A DNA stretch of 64,000 bases, taken from NCBI GenBank assembly GCA_013433145.1, contig CM024190.1:4960001-5024000 (forward strand), given 5' to 3'. The translations under genes and the position numbers were made by a program. The DNA comes from Ascaris suum. Its lineage: Eukaryota; Nematoda; Chromadorea; Rhabditida; Ascarididae. How positions within the stretch are numbered: position 1 is the stretch's first letter; each line of letters opens with the position of its first letter. Below are positions 42,201 to 54,514 of this stretch, piece after piece. A model generated the notes under the pieces. It worked only from the letters and a program-made list of their open reading frames with translations, was not told the DNA's origin and ran no database searches.

Positions 42201-45200
42201 CAGCGCATCTACTTTTGCAGAGATCAAGTGAGGTTTCTTTTTCCTTCTTTCTTGCATTCAGAGAGCATCTTGTTCGTCAAGGGAGGAAGTCGCATATGCG
42301 GTGATACTTTAAAGGGGTTGCATTGGTCGTATTTTTTAAAGACCCATAAGCCCTGGAGATGAGTTTAACAACGCGATGCATTCTCATGCAGTGAGCGTAC
42401 GTAAAAGTAAATCTTTAGCGATGCTGTAATGCATTCTCGAGGAAACGATACCAAGTTAAATCAGTGGATTATTTCGGCGCATGCACAAAATCTTTTTTTT
42501 TAAATTCCTACCGCCCATATAAAACTCTTAGTGATCCCAAACTTCTTTGTTAAGGGGCATCAATTCACAGTCAAGATGCTCTTCGCTATGAATATTGCAA
42601 AACCCCTCGTTGCATGGTGTCTGCAATCCCTTCGTTGCTTCTTAGCCGTCCACTAAATCTCCCATCATAAATCCGTGGCAAATTCAAAATCCGGAAGCCA
42701 CCGAAGATCACGTTTGCAGCTAAAATTGAGACGCTGCGAGGATAGGTCGGTCTTAAATGGCGAAAAATGCAGCAAAGGTATTGGAACTTTTGCATTTTCT
42801 TGCGATTTTTCTCCAGAGCTTCTTTGCTGTTTTGCTGTTTTGATGGTTTGCTTAAATGGGGAGCAAAGCGTAAACTATGACAGCCTTCCAATATGTCTTT
42901 GCACTTGTTTAAAGGTTGTCGAATGTGTTTCTTGCAGCGCATCACTGCTCATCCCATTTCATCGACTGTTTTATGGCTGAAACTGGTCTCATTTGCAGGT
43001 TGAGTGGATACGTAAGCTCATGTGTGCATGGACATGGTAGAAGCACTGCCGATCGACAGTTCATCTATTTCAATAAGCGACCAGTGCAGTATCCGAAGGT
43101 TTCACTTGTCTTTTCAAATAGAACATGACTTGCGCGCTCGCGAATTATTCGCACTCAGTCCAGACTGCGGTAAATTTGCACTGATATAAACGAGTGGAAC
43201 GTGCTGATTAGGCCACCAGAATGACCTAGCAAGGTTTCGTGAGCGAGCCAGAATTGCCATGCAGCTTGTTGCAGCTCATTCCAGGTACTGAAAACTCTTC
43301 TAGCACGTCTCACTCTTGCCTGTTTCATCGCTTTCGCTCTCACTGTTTTTCAGAGTTCCGCGTGCCTCCCATTCAAAAAAATTTGAGGCCATGCAGGTTC
43401 TGGAAATGTAGGTTTGTATGGAGTGATGCGTCGTGCTAAATTCATGCGGGAGCGATTTTGAGGCGTTAATATGTTTTGTGTTAAAATTATAGAAAAGAAC
43501 CGATGACTTCGCTGTTTTAGAAAAAAGATCAAGAAGGAATCCCTAAGACCTACATAACAGGCCGCAGGTGGTGGAACAAGTGCTGAACTAAAGTGGTCAT
43601 TGAATTGGCTCGAATGTTAGATAGGATATGAAAATATAATGGTTGTTCGAAAGTGGTTTCCTAGCGCTACCTATTTGATTTGCAGTTGTGTCGCATCGCA
43701 AACGAAGTTTATCAGCAATACAATCAGGGCCAGTACTGCATGCTGGTACTACTTGTTGATGTTCCTCCGGGTATGTCTAAATGTGGCTCCAGTTGTTGAT
43801 ATGTGTGTGCCTTCATTTGGACTTATTCAAATCAGGCGTGACGCGTTCACGGCTAATATGCTTTTCCATATGTTCGCTTCATAGAAAAAAGTAGTCTTAA
43901 GAAGGGTGATAGTTGAGCAGGATGGCCACCGAAGAGATTGTTACTTGGTCACCGATTTTCGATTAGCTGAATTTCGTTGCTTTGAAGTGACGCTCCAGTA
44001 GTTGCTTGCATGTGCTAGCCAGATCTTTCATTCCGGGAATGAATATGCTAGCCAGCTCTTATGTATTTTCATCTCCCAGGTTTTAACCAGCAGCTACTTG
44101 CAAGAGCCAGATCAAATAGATTCGATACCGTTAGGGATTTGCTGATGATGTTTTCTCTTTTCCTGCATGCTTTGTAGTACTTTATGTTAGGGAAAGAAGG
44201 AAGCAGCGGGTGCAAAGATGATATCCTTAGCTCGTTTGACGTCTTTTTGCTTATTTTTCGTTTAAAATAAATTACGGCTGTTAACGGTTTGAATGTAAAT
44301 GAATTGATTCGGGCACTTCGACGGGTACAAATTCGCCGTTTTTTTCTCTCTCCGATTTTCTCGTCGTTCCCTTCTCTGGCCAAATTGCACCTCAGTTTTT
44401 AGTTAGCACGCCTCCTGCATCAGCCACATCGTCGCTTAGTGAGATCTGTTTCTCTGATGAAGATGCCTCGCTCATTACACATTAGTTCTTAGTTATTTAT
44501 TTCCTCTTATCATAATAGATGCCTTAATTCGTCATTTTATTCGAGCATTTACGAGCATGTTTTCAATTTTTGGTTTAGCTTTTGTGATAATTGCTAGCTT
44601 TTATAAGCTGACTATTCCTTTGTGTTTAAGAGAGCATAGACGTGAACGTGGCTCCTGACAAACGGTCCGTATTCTATGAGAAGGAAAGGGAGCTATTTGC
44701 TGTGGTACGGGCTTCTCTACTGGCCACATTCGAACCTTGTCTTGGGCAGACACAGTCCGTTGAGGCACCTATCATGAGATTTCACCAAGACAACGCCGAG
44801 CGGAGCATAGCATCTACAAGCTCTGGTGTGTTGGCCTTCTTGTTCCGCTACTTTGCTGAAAATTTGCTATTACGCGAGAAGATTCGAAATCAGTGGTAAT
44901 CTGGGCAAAAGTAAAGTCGCCAAAACCAGATTCGCTTCTTTTCCAAATATTGGGATAACCTTTGAGAATACAAAGTTGTTTTTTCTCCGGTTGCTCTGCG
45001 AGCTTATACTGTTGCAACGTCAAAATATGTTGAGAGTATTGTCAAATTTAGTTCTGTCGAATTGTCAGTCGCTTTTGTGGCGTTTATTTCAATATCTTCT
45101 AAGTATACAAATATTTCATTGTAACTACGTTTACGTTCAGTTACATGTACATATACAAATAGGCGACGTTCAATTACCTATACGTTTACGCTTCGATTTC

Positions 45201-45224
45201 AGTATCTTTTATATTTCAATATCG

Positions 45225-45313
<89 letters not shown>

Positions 45314-48300
45314 TTGCCTGTTGTGCCTGTTTGTTATTTGGTGGAGAGTAAAAATTTCTGAGACAGGATCTTATTTTTTGCTTTCCACTTTCCGTGCAAT
45401 TGCTCAAACTAGTTGAGCACTACTGATGCCACCACATTGACCATTGTGTTGTATCGGACTAAGCTATGCTACTGCATATGTCCTCATTTGGCTTTACTGT
45501 GAACTTCAAACAGGCGGCAAACGATGGCGGAACGCGCCAGTGGTACCTCTTTACTCTAAAAAGCGGAGTATTTCGTCGGCTTAGTAAAAAGATACCCCGA
45601 CACTACAGCTGTATTCAGTAACAAGTTGTGGTGCACTTTTGTGGTTCACGTGTCGAATTTTTCAAATGAGCGTTTTTTGCAGCTGTCGTGGAAGCCTCAC
45701 AGTCTTATGCGGAAGATTCGGTTGTCAATTATGCGCCTATTGCAGAAGACGAAAATTTTCCTTATGAACCGACACAACCTTTTAAAGTAATTATTGAAGA
45801 CGGATTGCGCATCGGACCACCCACCGTTGTTACGTTTGCAGCCAATACGCCTGCCCATAAAGGTGATCATCTGTTCCATGTCAGTTTCTCTTGCTCACTG
45901 TGTTTCACTTCGTTTTTCCTGCGAGGCCGCTGCAGTCTTGATAACCGTACCAAGACTTCCTTGTGGATGGAAGCTTCAAAGTTTTATACGCTAACGCACT
46001 TTTAAAGAAGAGCGCAGGGCAACTTCGTGACGGCGGAATTTGTCGTTAGACCGTGCGGAAGAAATTGTGCATCGCTAGGAATTCTGAACAGTTTGGTACG
46101 AGGAATATCAGCTTAAGGTGTCACAACATTGAAAGTTCTAAGAAAACATGCCTCGCGTTCGAGTAGATACCTCTTTGTCATTGTTATTCCTGATGGGCAC
46201 CGCAATCATAGAACTTTATTTCGAATGAAGGCTGCAGTTCATTAGCCTTAGTTTTTTAATGCTCGTTTCACGAATCTGCGCTTGGCAGACGTGCTGTAAT
46301 GTGATCTAATCTCTGCGGACGGATAGACATAGACCCACGCATATGTTATGTATACATATCTGTTGTGGGGCGTTTTCAATTAGAGGGCCGCTAAGTTGGA
46401 AAAAGTAGTTTCATGGCTGCGATGTACATTTTAGGATAATTACTGGTATCAGGTTTAGAATTGAACCACTAAGTTTTGAAATGATTTAAATACTGAAATA
46501 TAATTTTAAAAAATTGCGTGTACTTTGCTGCCAGTCGGGTCACGTTTTGTGCTCGTTGAGTTAAAACCGAAGTAATAAGATGAATAAACTTTCCATTTAC
46601 CTGTGCGGGCGCTTTGAAACAAACTCGTCGCTATCATGCTTTATTTCTCTTTTTTTCAATTTTGGTAAGTTTTGAAGGTAATTAATTTAACTTCGTGATT
46701 AATGGTTGTATTAACTAATAAAGCTCAGAGATTAAAGATTGGAGGTTGATGAAACCGCTAGCCGAATGAGTTTTCTTGAGCCAACAATTAAGAACTGCTT
46801 CAGTTTCAGATGACATTTCTTCTCACCGCAAAAGGCCGGCTACGGGGGGTAGTAAAGGGCGTGATCTTGGTGAGGAGGATGTTTTGAGGAAACGCACTGC
46901 TGCAAAGCGACTGGAGCAGTTTTCGTTCACAGTCGTTCCGCATACACCAAGTGGCGATACGACTAATTTAAACCGAGAACAGAACGGATCAGGCTTTGTC
47001 GATACCTCTTCAGCAGCAAACAGCGGTGCTTCGATGCCACGACATGGTGGTGAGTCAGACGGCTCGACCAAGGATCAACGTAGAATCGCGTGTGCAGAAG
47101 GGACCGGAGTGCTCGCTAGCAATCGGCCACCGTTAAGCCAACTCGTCGAAAGCGCTACCAGATCGGAAATGTTTGCTGTGCCAGCAGCAGTTGATGCAGA
47201 CGCCGAAACGATGTTCATTGAGGAAGGTAGAAATCGCGCAACACCGACAGTTGCTGCAACTTCCAACAGGAATCAGGTGAGATCAAGCGCACCTGTTGAA
47301 GTAGGGTTATCATTCTTTGGATGAAGCCTTGATCCCCTTAAACCTGTCATCTGCATTTCTGTTGTGGAGAGGAGAGGCAATAATTTTCGATTAATCTGTG
47401 CTCAAAAATCATTTACCTATCAAAGGAATCGAGTGCATTTCTGAACTTGCGTGAAGGTTGTAGATGCATACTTAACGGATTCAGAGTGGCTAAGCAGTGC
47501 ACTAAATTCGAGAAAGGGGTAGAATTGATTGCTTCTCTTACCCTGAGCTGTTATCGCTTATGCATTTTCTGTAATATGCAGTAGATGTTTGACCATTTGA
47601 ATGAGATGAGGTTCTTCATGTTCGCTCAAAGGTGGAATTGCTTGCTTTGGAACTGTTCATTTGCTTTCGCTGCTAGATTTGGCCAGCATTCAAAGATCCC
47701 ATATGCGCTTCGCGTTTAATAGTCTGGAAAAAGGAGTACTCATAAAATGCTTGCTATCATTAGAAAGAAGCAGAAATGAGCAGCAAGGTTTGAGAGGAAG
47801 CAGTTTTAAAGAACAGTGTGCATTTAAGTGATTACCACGAAAAATGATGAGGCACATAAGTTTAAGGGAACAAAATGATTACGGTCGCAACATTCACACA
47901 TGTACTAGAATTTGGGCGCATGCAGAAACATGTCTGTTTTTATTAGTGCTTTGGTTAGCGGTCATGTAAGTCTCATATATTTTCCAGCTCACTTCCTTGG
48001 CTACGAACCTTATTTGCCTCAGGGCCTGCATGAAACTATTTGTTGATGAATATCGTAATTGGGCAGTGTTGGCAGTGAATGAGATTGTTCCTGGATTGAG
48101 CTGCAGAAGACGTTGCATGGCATTGCTCGAGAATGTTAAGTGGATTTCGCACTTGCAGCAAACTCTAAATGCCAGTCATAAACATATAATGGTTTTCAGC
48201 GTCGTCTGCAATGCTGACAACTGTCTTTTGTTAATGTTGTCATGGTCAAGTATGCTTTATGCTGAATGACGCCTGCTAACCACTTAGTCCACATTAAGTG

Positions 48301-51300
48301 ATTCGGAGAAATTTCTACGTGGCAGAGATTTAGGAAGTTGTTGAATAACACCGTTTGCTGTTGAGCCAGCTGAATATCATTTATATATGTGTATGTCCTT
48401 CATAATTGCACACTTGAAGTACGCAATTGGGGCTGCGGTGCGTTAAATTTTGTGCTCATTCAGTAGGGCGCATAAGAACCTTGCTGCTTTAGGTGTTCGA
48501 CTGCTTGTAGGCAGAGAAGTTTGCAGTCTCCACACTGTGTACAGTTACTGCATGAATATTTCTAAAGGTTGACTTAAAGGAGTCACCTGATTCCGCCAGC
48601 TGTGCGCACGACTCGGAGGCATCGCGTTCGTCGACGGTGATTCGCACACAACAGACTGTCGCATTTAAGCCGGCTAATCTGGTGCGAAGAATACATGAGG
48701 TGAGTCACTGTTCCCCTCGTAGTGCACATTTTTTCATGCATTGCTGTGCATGCGATAAGTGGAACTCCCAGGGCATTCCTTCGTTGTGTTAAATATTTTT
48801 GATTTCTTATTTTTCAAAGTTGTACTAATCAGGATTGATATTGGACAATATTTTTGTGTTTGCACCTCAGTCTCCTCCGTGATATGGCATAAGGCAGCGA
48901 GAGAGGAAGAAAGTGGAAGGAGAGCGTTTACATCCTTATGTTACAGTATAGTGTACTGTTGCGGTACTTTTTTTATAAAAGTTAAAGCACGAAGTCTTGT
49001 TTCGTTGCCCTCTTGAAATTGTTCGAGGTGGAAATATCAACTAACCGTGACTTAGTAATCAAAGCCTATCGAGCGGATGCTGCGAAACCCTGGTAGTTGT
49101 GTTGCAGTAAAAAGTTACCAACTGAGTGTTGTGACGTCGGATAGTTGTTTCATGATAGCTTCGATTGCGAAAACTTTTAGCTATCACAGAATATGCCAGA
49201 AATTTCTTCCTTCATTTACTATGATGCTGGTTGTTATGAATGCATCTCCGAAATCGATTGGACATGCCTGTGCCAATTAGCAAGAAATGCCCATATGAGG
49301 GCAGTGAACAAGCTGCTAGAACTATTGTCTTGTCCTGTGCAGGACCAATCATTTTTAGTGGGAGCAAAGAGTTTTTGGCGCTTCGTTCCTCACGTTGAGA
49401 ATGTTTGGGGTTGTTGAAGATACGCTCGCGTCGAAGTGCAGCGCTACTTTCTGAACGAGCAATGGAGAATGCAGTGGTGCAGCCGACGTTCACTATCGTT
49501 TCTCAACAAGCTGCTGAAGATGACCTTGGCGCAAACGTCAGGTAATAATTCGAGTAATTCAATAATAATTAGAAGAACCTTGCACCCCCATACAACATGA
49601 GTCGACACAATCGGACACATGATGGAAATTACATAGGACACGGATATGGTGCTTTTATACCCTACTTTTCCAATGACTTACCAGCATCGCGGCATCTTAA
49701 AAATTGGTCCATGACGCAGGTTCTTTAAATTTAGACAGTAAATCTTGCAGAGCTTCCACCATTGCGAACACTCTGCTTCCGTAAAAGTTTCCCATATCGC
49801 AGAATCCCTTTTTCCGCAAAGCCTGAATGTCTTCATCCTCATGAAGGCAATTGTGAAGGACCCTGCTATGGTTGCCTCGCGAAGGGGGTTCCGATTCTAT
49901 GGTTTAGTATCGTTTCGCTTATCATCGTTTCGTTTGTGTGCGATGCGATCATCATCAGTTGAATTATCATCGGCTGTCTATCCGGTCGACCACGGTCGCT
50001 TTTATTCGATGCAGTATGATATTGGTTGGACTCATGTTCAGAAGGCCACGCCATAATGTTTTCAACGAAACCGCACGGCTATGAACGTCGAAGGTTTAAG
50101 AAGGCGAGAAGATATTTCTTTATCATACTCGACTTACGCACAAGCCGTCATTAATCGAACAGGTGAAAAAGTGCGGTTACCTCGTCACCTATATTTGCTT
50201 CTTTGTGATCTTTCTTATTTTGTTCATATTGCTTTAAAATTTGGCAACGCATTGTTTAAGGAAAGAAGATTTTGCTGTAATGGACGTGGTGGGTCAGTTT
50301 AACAAAGGATTCATCATTACACGTCTTCGAGGAGATTTATTCATCGTTGACCAACATGCCAGTGATGAGAAGTACAACTTTGAGAGGCTGCAGAAGGAGG
50401 CGCGAATTCAGAGTCAACTTCTTATCAAGTATGCTAACTCACTGTCATTTACGCTTCATTTTAAGTTTTACTTGCTTTACTGTGCACCGTGCATGTCTTT
50501 TTGCTTGTCGTTTTCGCTGCCTTATGATTTTGTAGTGTGTATCCTATTCTGTGTTTGCGTATCAGAGATTTTTTTTAGTGCGAAGCGTAATTGCAACTCG
50601 AAATTGGGTGCTGAGACAATTTTTTATGTTCGGCAAGTCACTTCCGTCCTAGCGACATGCTGTTCAGGTTATCTATTAATCATGTTGGAAGAATCTGCAT
50701 AGTCGGATGGTTGCGATCGTAAGCGTCTGAATTGTTTACACAATTACTTCAGCTGTCATCTTCAAATATACAACCTGCTTCTTTCTCATTCATCGTCCTC
50801 ATATCAGCAAATCCCACCTTGTATTTAAATTGGGTACTGGTTGACATAGTTAACGCAATTCTGGGATGGCTGATGCTTTAGCTTGCTAATTTAAAGAATC
50901 TCTTCAGTCCTCGGCCACTGAAGATCGGTGCGATGGAGGAGGCGGCTCTGCGGGATAATATCGAGATCTTCAACCAGAATGGATTCGAATTTCGATTCGA
51001 TGACAACGGTATATGATCCACGTCGGATTTCTTTGCTTCGTATCATTGATTCATTAAAACTTATGCAATATTATGTAGAATTTTCCTCTGTCATTTTATC
51101 ATGCGGTTGTCTTTGACAGATTCTTAAATCGGCTTTGATGGGCAGTTTTTTTTTCTTTATTTGTTGGAAGTTTTTTCCTTCTCATGTCTCTTTTATTTTG
51201 TGTCTAAAAATCCGTACGGGCTACATAATTTAGTAAAGAACTGCATTTCTAACCAGTGGTTACTTTCATAGTTTAATCTCTCATGATGAAGTTCCGTCAT

Positions 51301-54300
51301 TTCTTACTAGGAAGAGAAAGAATGAAAAAAGTTCACGTCTTAGTGCGATGCCAACAACTTTGGCTACATAAGGGAATTTGTTTATGTTGTTCTCAAATAA
51401 CCTTTGCCCTGTCGGATCTGAATGTCGGATGCTGCAACAGAGATTCTAATTCTGCAGGGGAATCGGAAGGGCGAGCTTTGCTAACGTCAGTACCTGTTCT
51501 CAACAGTTGCCAGCTGGGAACGTCAGGTTCTGGTTTTTTAAAAGCAATAAATCATTAAGGAGTCTTCTTTGCCCATTTTAATTAACCTGTTCTAAGCAAC
51601 TCCTACGGTTTATGAATAAAATTCTTATTCCATGACCTCTGAAGAAAAGAGAACGCGAAGGGCTTTGATTATAAAAAATTGAGAAATTTAAGCAAAATAG
51701 GAAACTTCAGCGATAGAATCGAAGTGTAGAATTTTTATGCGCATTTACAAAAACTCAAAGTGTGCGGAGAAAATTCTACATTTATGCCATTCTTTGTACA
51801 CCCGTGGCGTCAATTGGGACGCGGTTGTTTGCACTTGCTACCTAAAACGTTGATTTGCCAATCTTTGTGAAATTAAGTGCAAAAGCTTGAAGTTTGTTGG
51901 ATAATGATGTTGGTGACAAAGATGAGTGTTCGGTTGCAATAAACGTTATAAAGCCGCAGTGTTCAGATATCGATGAGATGCTATCCGTGCTAGCGGACTT
52001 CCCGGGCACAATGTATCGGCCGACAAAGTTGCGCAAATTGTTTGCGTCGCGTGCATGCCGCAAATCGGTGATGATCGGGATGGCGCTGAGTACACCACAG
52101 ATGGAGAAGGTATCGGTCTTGCAATTGTCCCTTGTGATTGCTTCATTTTCGCTTAATCATATTTATGTTATTCTTCACAGTCGAAATCTGTTTGTTTTTG
52201 TTCTATACATCAGTGTTGGATTATGACACCCCGAAGCTGCCTGTATAAAGCATTGATGTCGCCATGTGAAAAAGAGAAGCGAGGAATGTCTTAAAGGGCG
52301 TCAAGGTGGGAGTAGGAAGCGATACGGTCGAATGATGCTCGTTTTATGTTTGATTCAAATTTGTATTGATGTGTTTTTCATTAAATGCGTCATGGAACGG
52401 TTAAAATTATCTCCTAAGACAAGCGTCGCTCTCATTCCATCATTAAATTTTTACAGAGAACAAGCCACTTTTTTCTATAGTTAACCATTTGCATAGGGAG
52501 CTGTAGATAAGGCGCCAAAACATAGCACGAAAACTTTTCCAACATTTCAGATATGCAGATTAGATTTCACTCATTACCGAAATTCACCGGAAAACAAGGG
52601 TGGGAATTTTTTAGTGAATAAATCTCAGTGTTCATAGCCTATCGAAAAACTAAAAAACTCAGTGTTGATAAAAAAGAGTATTTATGATGAAATGTATGGG
52701 TTGATTGCGAAATATGACAAAGATATTAGGCAATTTTTCTGGCCACGATGAGGAAGATGAGAAAGTAGAGCAGTTTTTAAACTAATGGTATTATGCGTCC
52801 TAAGTAGAGAGTGGGCGCGGGGGAGGGGGGTGGGTGCGTTATACTACTCAGATATAAATATTCTGCAACAAGAAGTCCGGCGATAGAAGCAAATTGTCAG
52901 AAACGTATCGCGAAGCTGAAATTTCCTGAAATTTCACCATTCCTCGAATTTGATAAATTGCCTGCTTAAAAAGCGAATTGGTGTCGAAATTCGTCCCACT
53001 AAAAAATCGTCAAAATTGTTGTTTTGCAGATTGTTCGGCATTTAGGCGCGCTGCATCATCCGTGGGTGAGTTGTTACTTTTGCTGCCGATTAGACGTCAC
53101 CCTCGTTGGTTCCCGGAAGCATAGTAATATTATTTCGACTATGTTGGCTTATTATTCTGTGCATATTTCTTATCTTACACTAAAAATAAATTGAGGTAAC
53201 ACTTCCCGAAATATCCACAGTGTTTTTGAGAGATTTATTCGAAGAAGAGATTTAAAGAATTGTCTTCTTGCTACTCTGAACTCTTTCTCTTGTTTCATTT
53301 GAACTTGTATTTATGCCAATGGAGTTGTGCGTTTAGTTATGACGATGGTCTGCACATAGCACGATTGTTTACGTCCTGAATAAAGGCCCGAAAGTGATCA
53401 CTTCTAATATAATAAAAGTCAATTTTAGTCTCTGCCTCCCTCGTGTTGACTGTTTTCGGTGCCTGCGAGGACCTGTTACAGTGTCTACTTTGCAGTTTCA
53501 CTTCATTTTACACCTATCATTTATTTTGCTACATAATTTCAACGTCGTTCTATTCTTTAGTTTCTCATTGTTGTTCAAATTTCAGGTCTTCTCACTATAT
53601 TATTTTTCTCAAATGGCCTCCTTTTAGCTTTTGGCTTCGTTTTTACAATTTTTGACTTAAACTTTTGCAGTTTAATTTTTAATGGAAGGGAAGGGAATCT
53701 TTTCAAGATTCCTTGGATGTATTTGTGACCTATAATGTAATAATTCTTTTCTACAACACAGCGATGCAGTCATAGCGATAGCGCAGTCTAGTCAATTATG
53801 GTGATGTGTGGCAGTGATGGCATAACGCTTTTACACACACCTGACGATGTTCATTTCTATTTTACGAGCTGTTTTTGTTGGGGGAGAGAAGCGATCATAT
53901 TTTCTAGGAGGGCGACGAGGTTTAGGTTATAAAGCAGTATGTGGAAATATTTCAAGCAGCGTCTTATTGGATTGCTGAAGGCATCGTCTCCATAGTTAGC
54001 GATGCGCTCTCTCGCTCTTTTGTTGACGTTTTCGCGCACTCATCAGTTCACCAGAAATGAGTGGAGGAATTGAAACAGTGAATGTCGATATTCGAAAACG
54101 GTGCCGTGCTGAGTTACACAATTCGTAGTTTCTCGTTCGCATGCTGAGCATGCGGATGACAAACTGTCTGATACCAAGGGTTATGCGTGTTTGCCTTTTT
54201 TAAAAATTATTGCTGGAGTGAGATGGTTTTGTGCGGCTTCTTTTGTTCTTTTTATCCTATCAAGCGAACGGAAGATGCTAGCTGGGATGACACATAGTGT

Positions 54301-54514
54301 GTATGTGTGCTGCGAGCGTGCTTATGAATGTGGCACAGTGCGAGTGAAGAGCTTCGTTCTTCGAGCAAGGTTATCGATCATTTGCACCTTTCAGAACTGT
54401 CCACACGGACGACCCACGTTTAGACGTCTTTGCTCGTTGGCCGCACGACCCAATGTTTGCGTCGGAAGCACAAATAACGAGACGTACGCCGAGAGCAGTC
54501 CGGCTGCAAACTGA
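39159..54514 (+). CDS. PMS2: Mismatch repair endonuclease PMS2 (MutL homologue), complete
   Basis: The MLH1 partner in MutL-alpha; it nicks the daughter strand in eukaryotic mismatch repair. Exons: 39159-39300, 39952-40038, 40367-40469, 41213-41315, 41614-41780, 42039-42227, 42999-43098, 43686-43770, 44631-44825, 45683-45862, 46804-47276, 48568-48699, 49420-49541, 49751-49780, 50261-50428, 50908-51008, 51458-51526, 51922-52109, 53030-53065, 54395-54514. They total 2,790 bases with every phase agreeing, so 929 residues; human PMS2 is 862. The GHKL ATPase has [12 protein letters not shown] (catalytic Glu34, Asn38), DNGCGI (63-68), ATSKL, GFRGEAL (98-104) and GTTV (148). The transducer domain follows to about residue 360 ([25 protein letters not shown]). 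Residues about 390-690 are a poorly conserved Ser/Thr/Glu-rich linker. The C-terminal domain has GQFNKGFI, the DQHA-X2-E-X4-E metal site (733-744), [16 protein letters not shown] and CPHGRP, so the endonuclease site looks intact. Least certain boundaries: start of exon 11 (46804 or 46810), exon 12 (48568 or 48580) and exon 18 (51922). Confidence 0.97.
42586..42945 (-). other. Antisense open frame in PMS2 intron 6
   Basis: A 119-codon minus-strand frame sits inside the intron 42,228-42,998. It is Lys/Arg/Leu-rich, with no recognised domain. Length alone makes it worth noting in A/T-rich DNA. It may be an inserted repeat; I claim no function. Confidence 0.2.
45226..45310. repeat. (TA)n microsatellite in PMS2 intron 9
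   Basis: An uninterrupted TA tract of about 85 bases in the intron between PMS2 exons 9 and 10 (44,826-45,682). The 196-codon + frame through it is an artefact of the repeat. Confidence 0.98.

Noticed and set aside
47894..48269. Open frames on both strands inside PMS2 intron 11
   Set aside because: No family resemblance and no splice sites in phase with PMS2.
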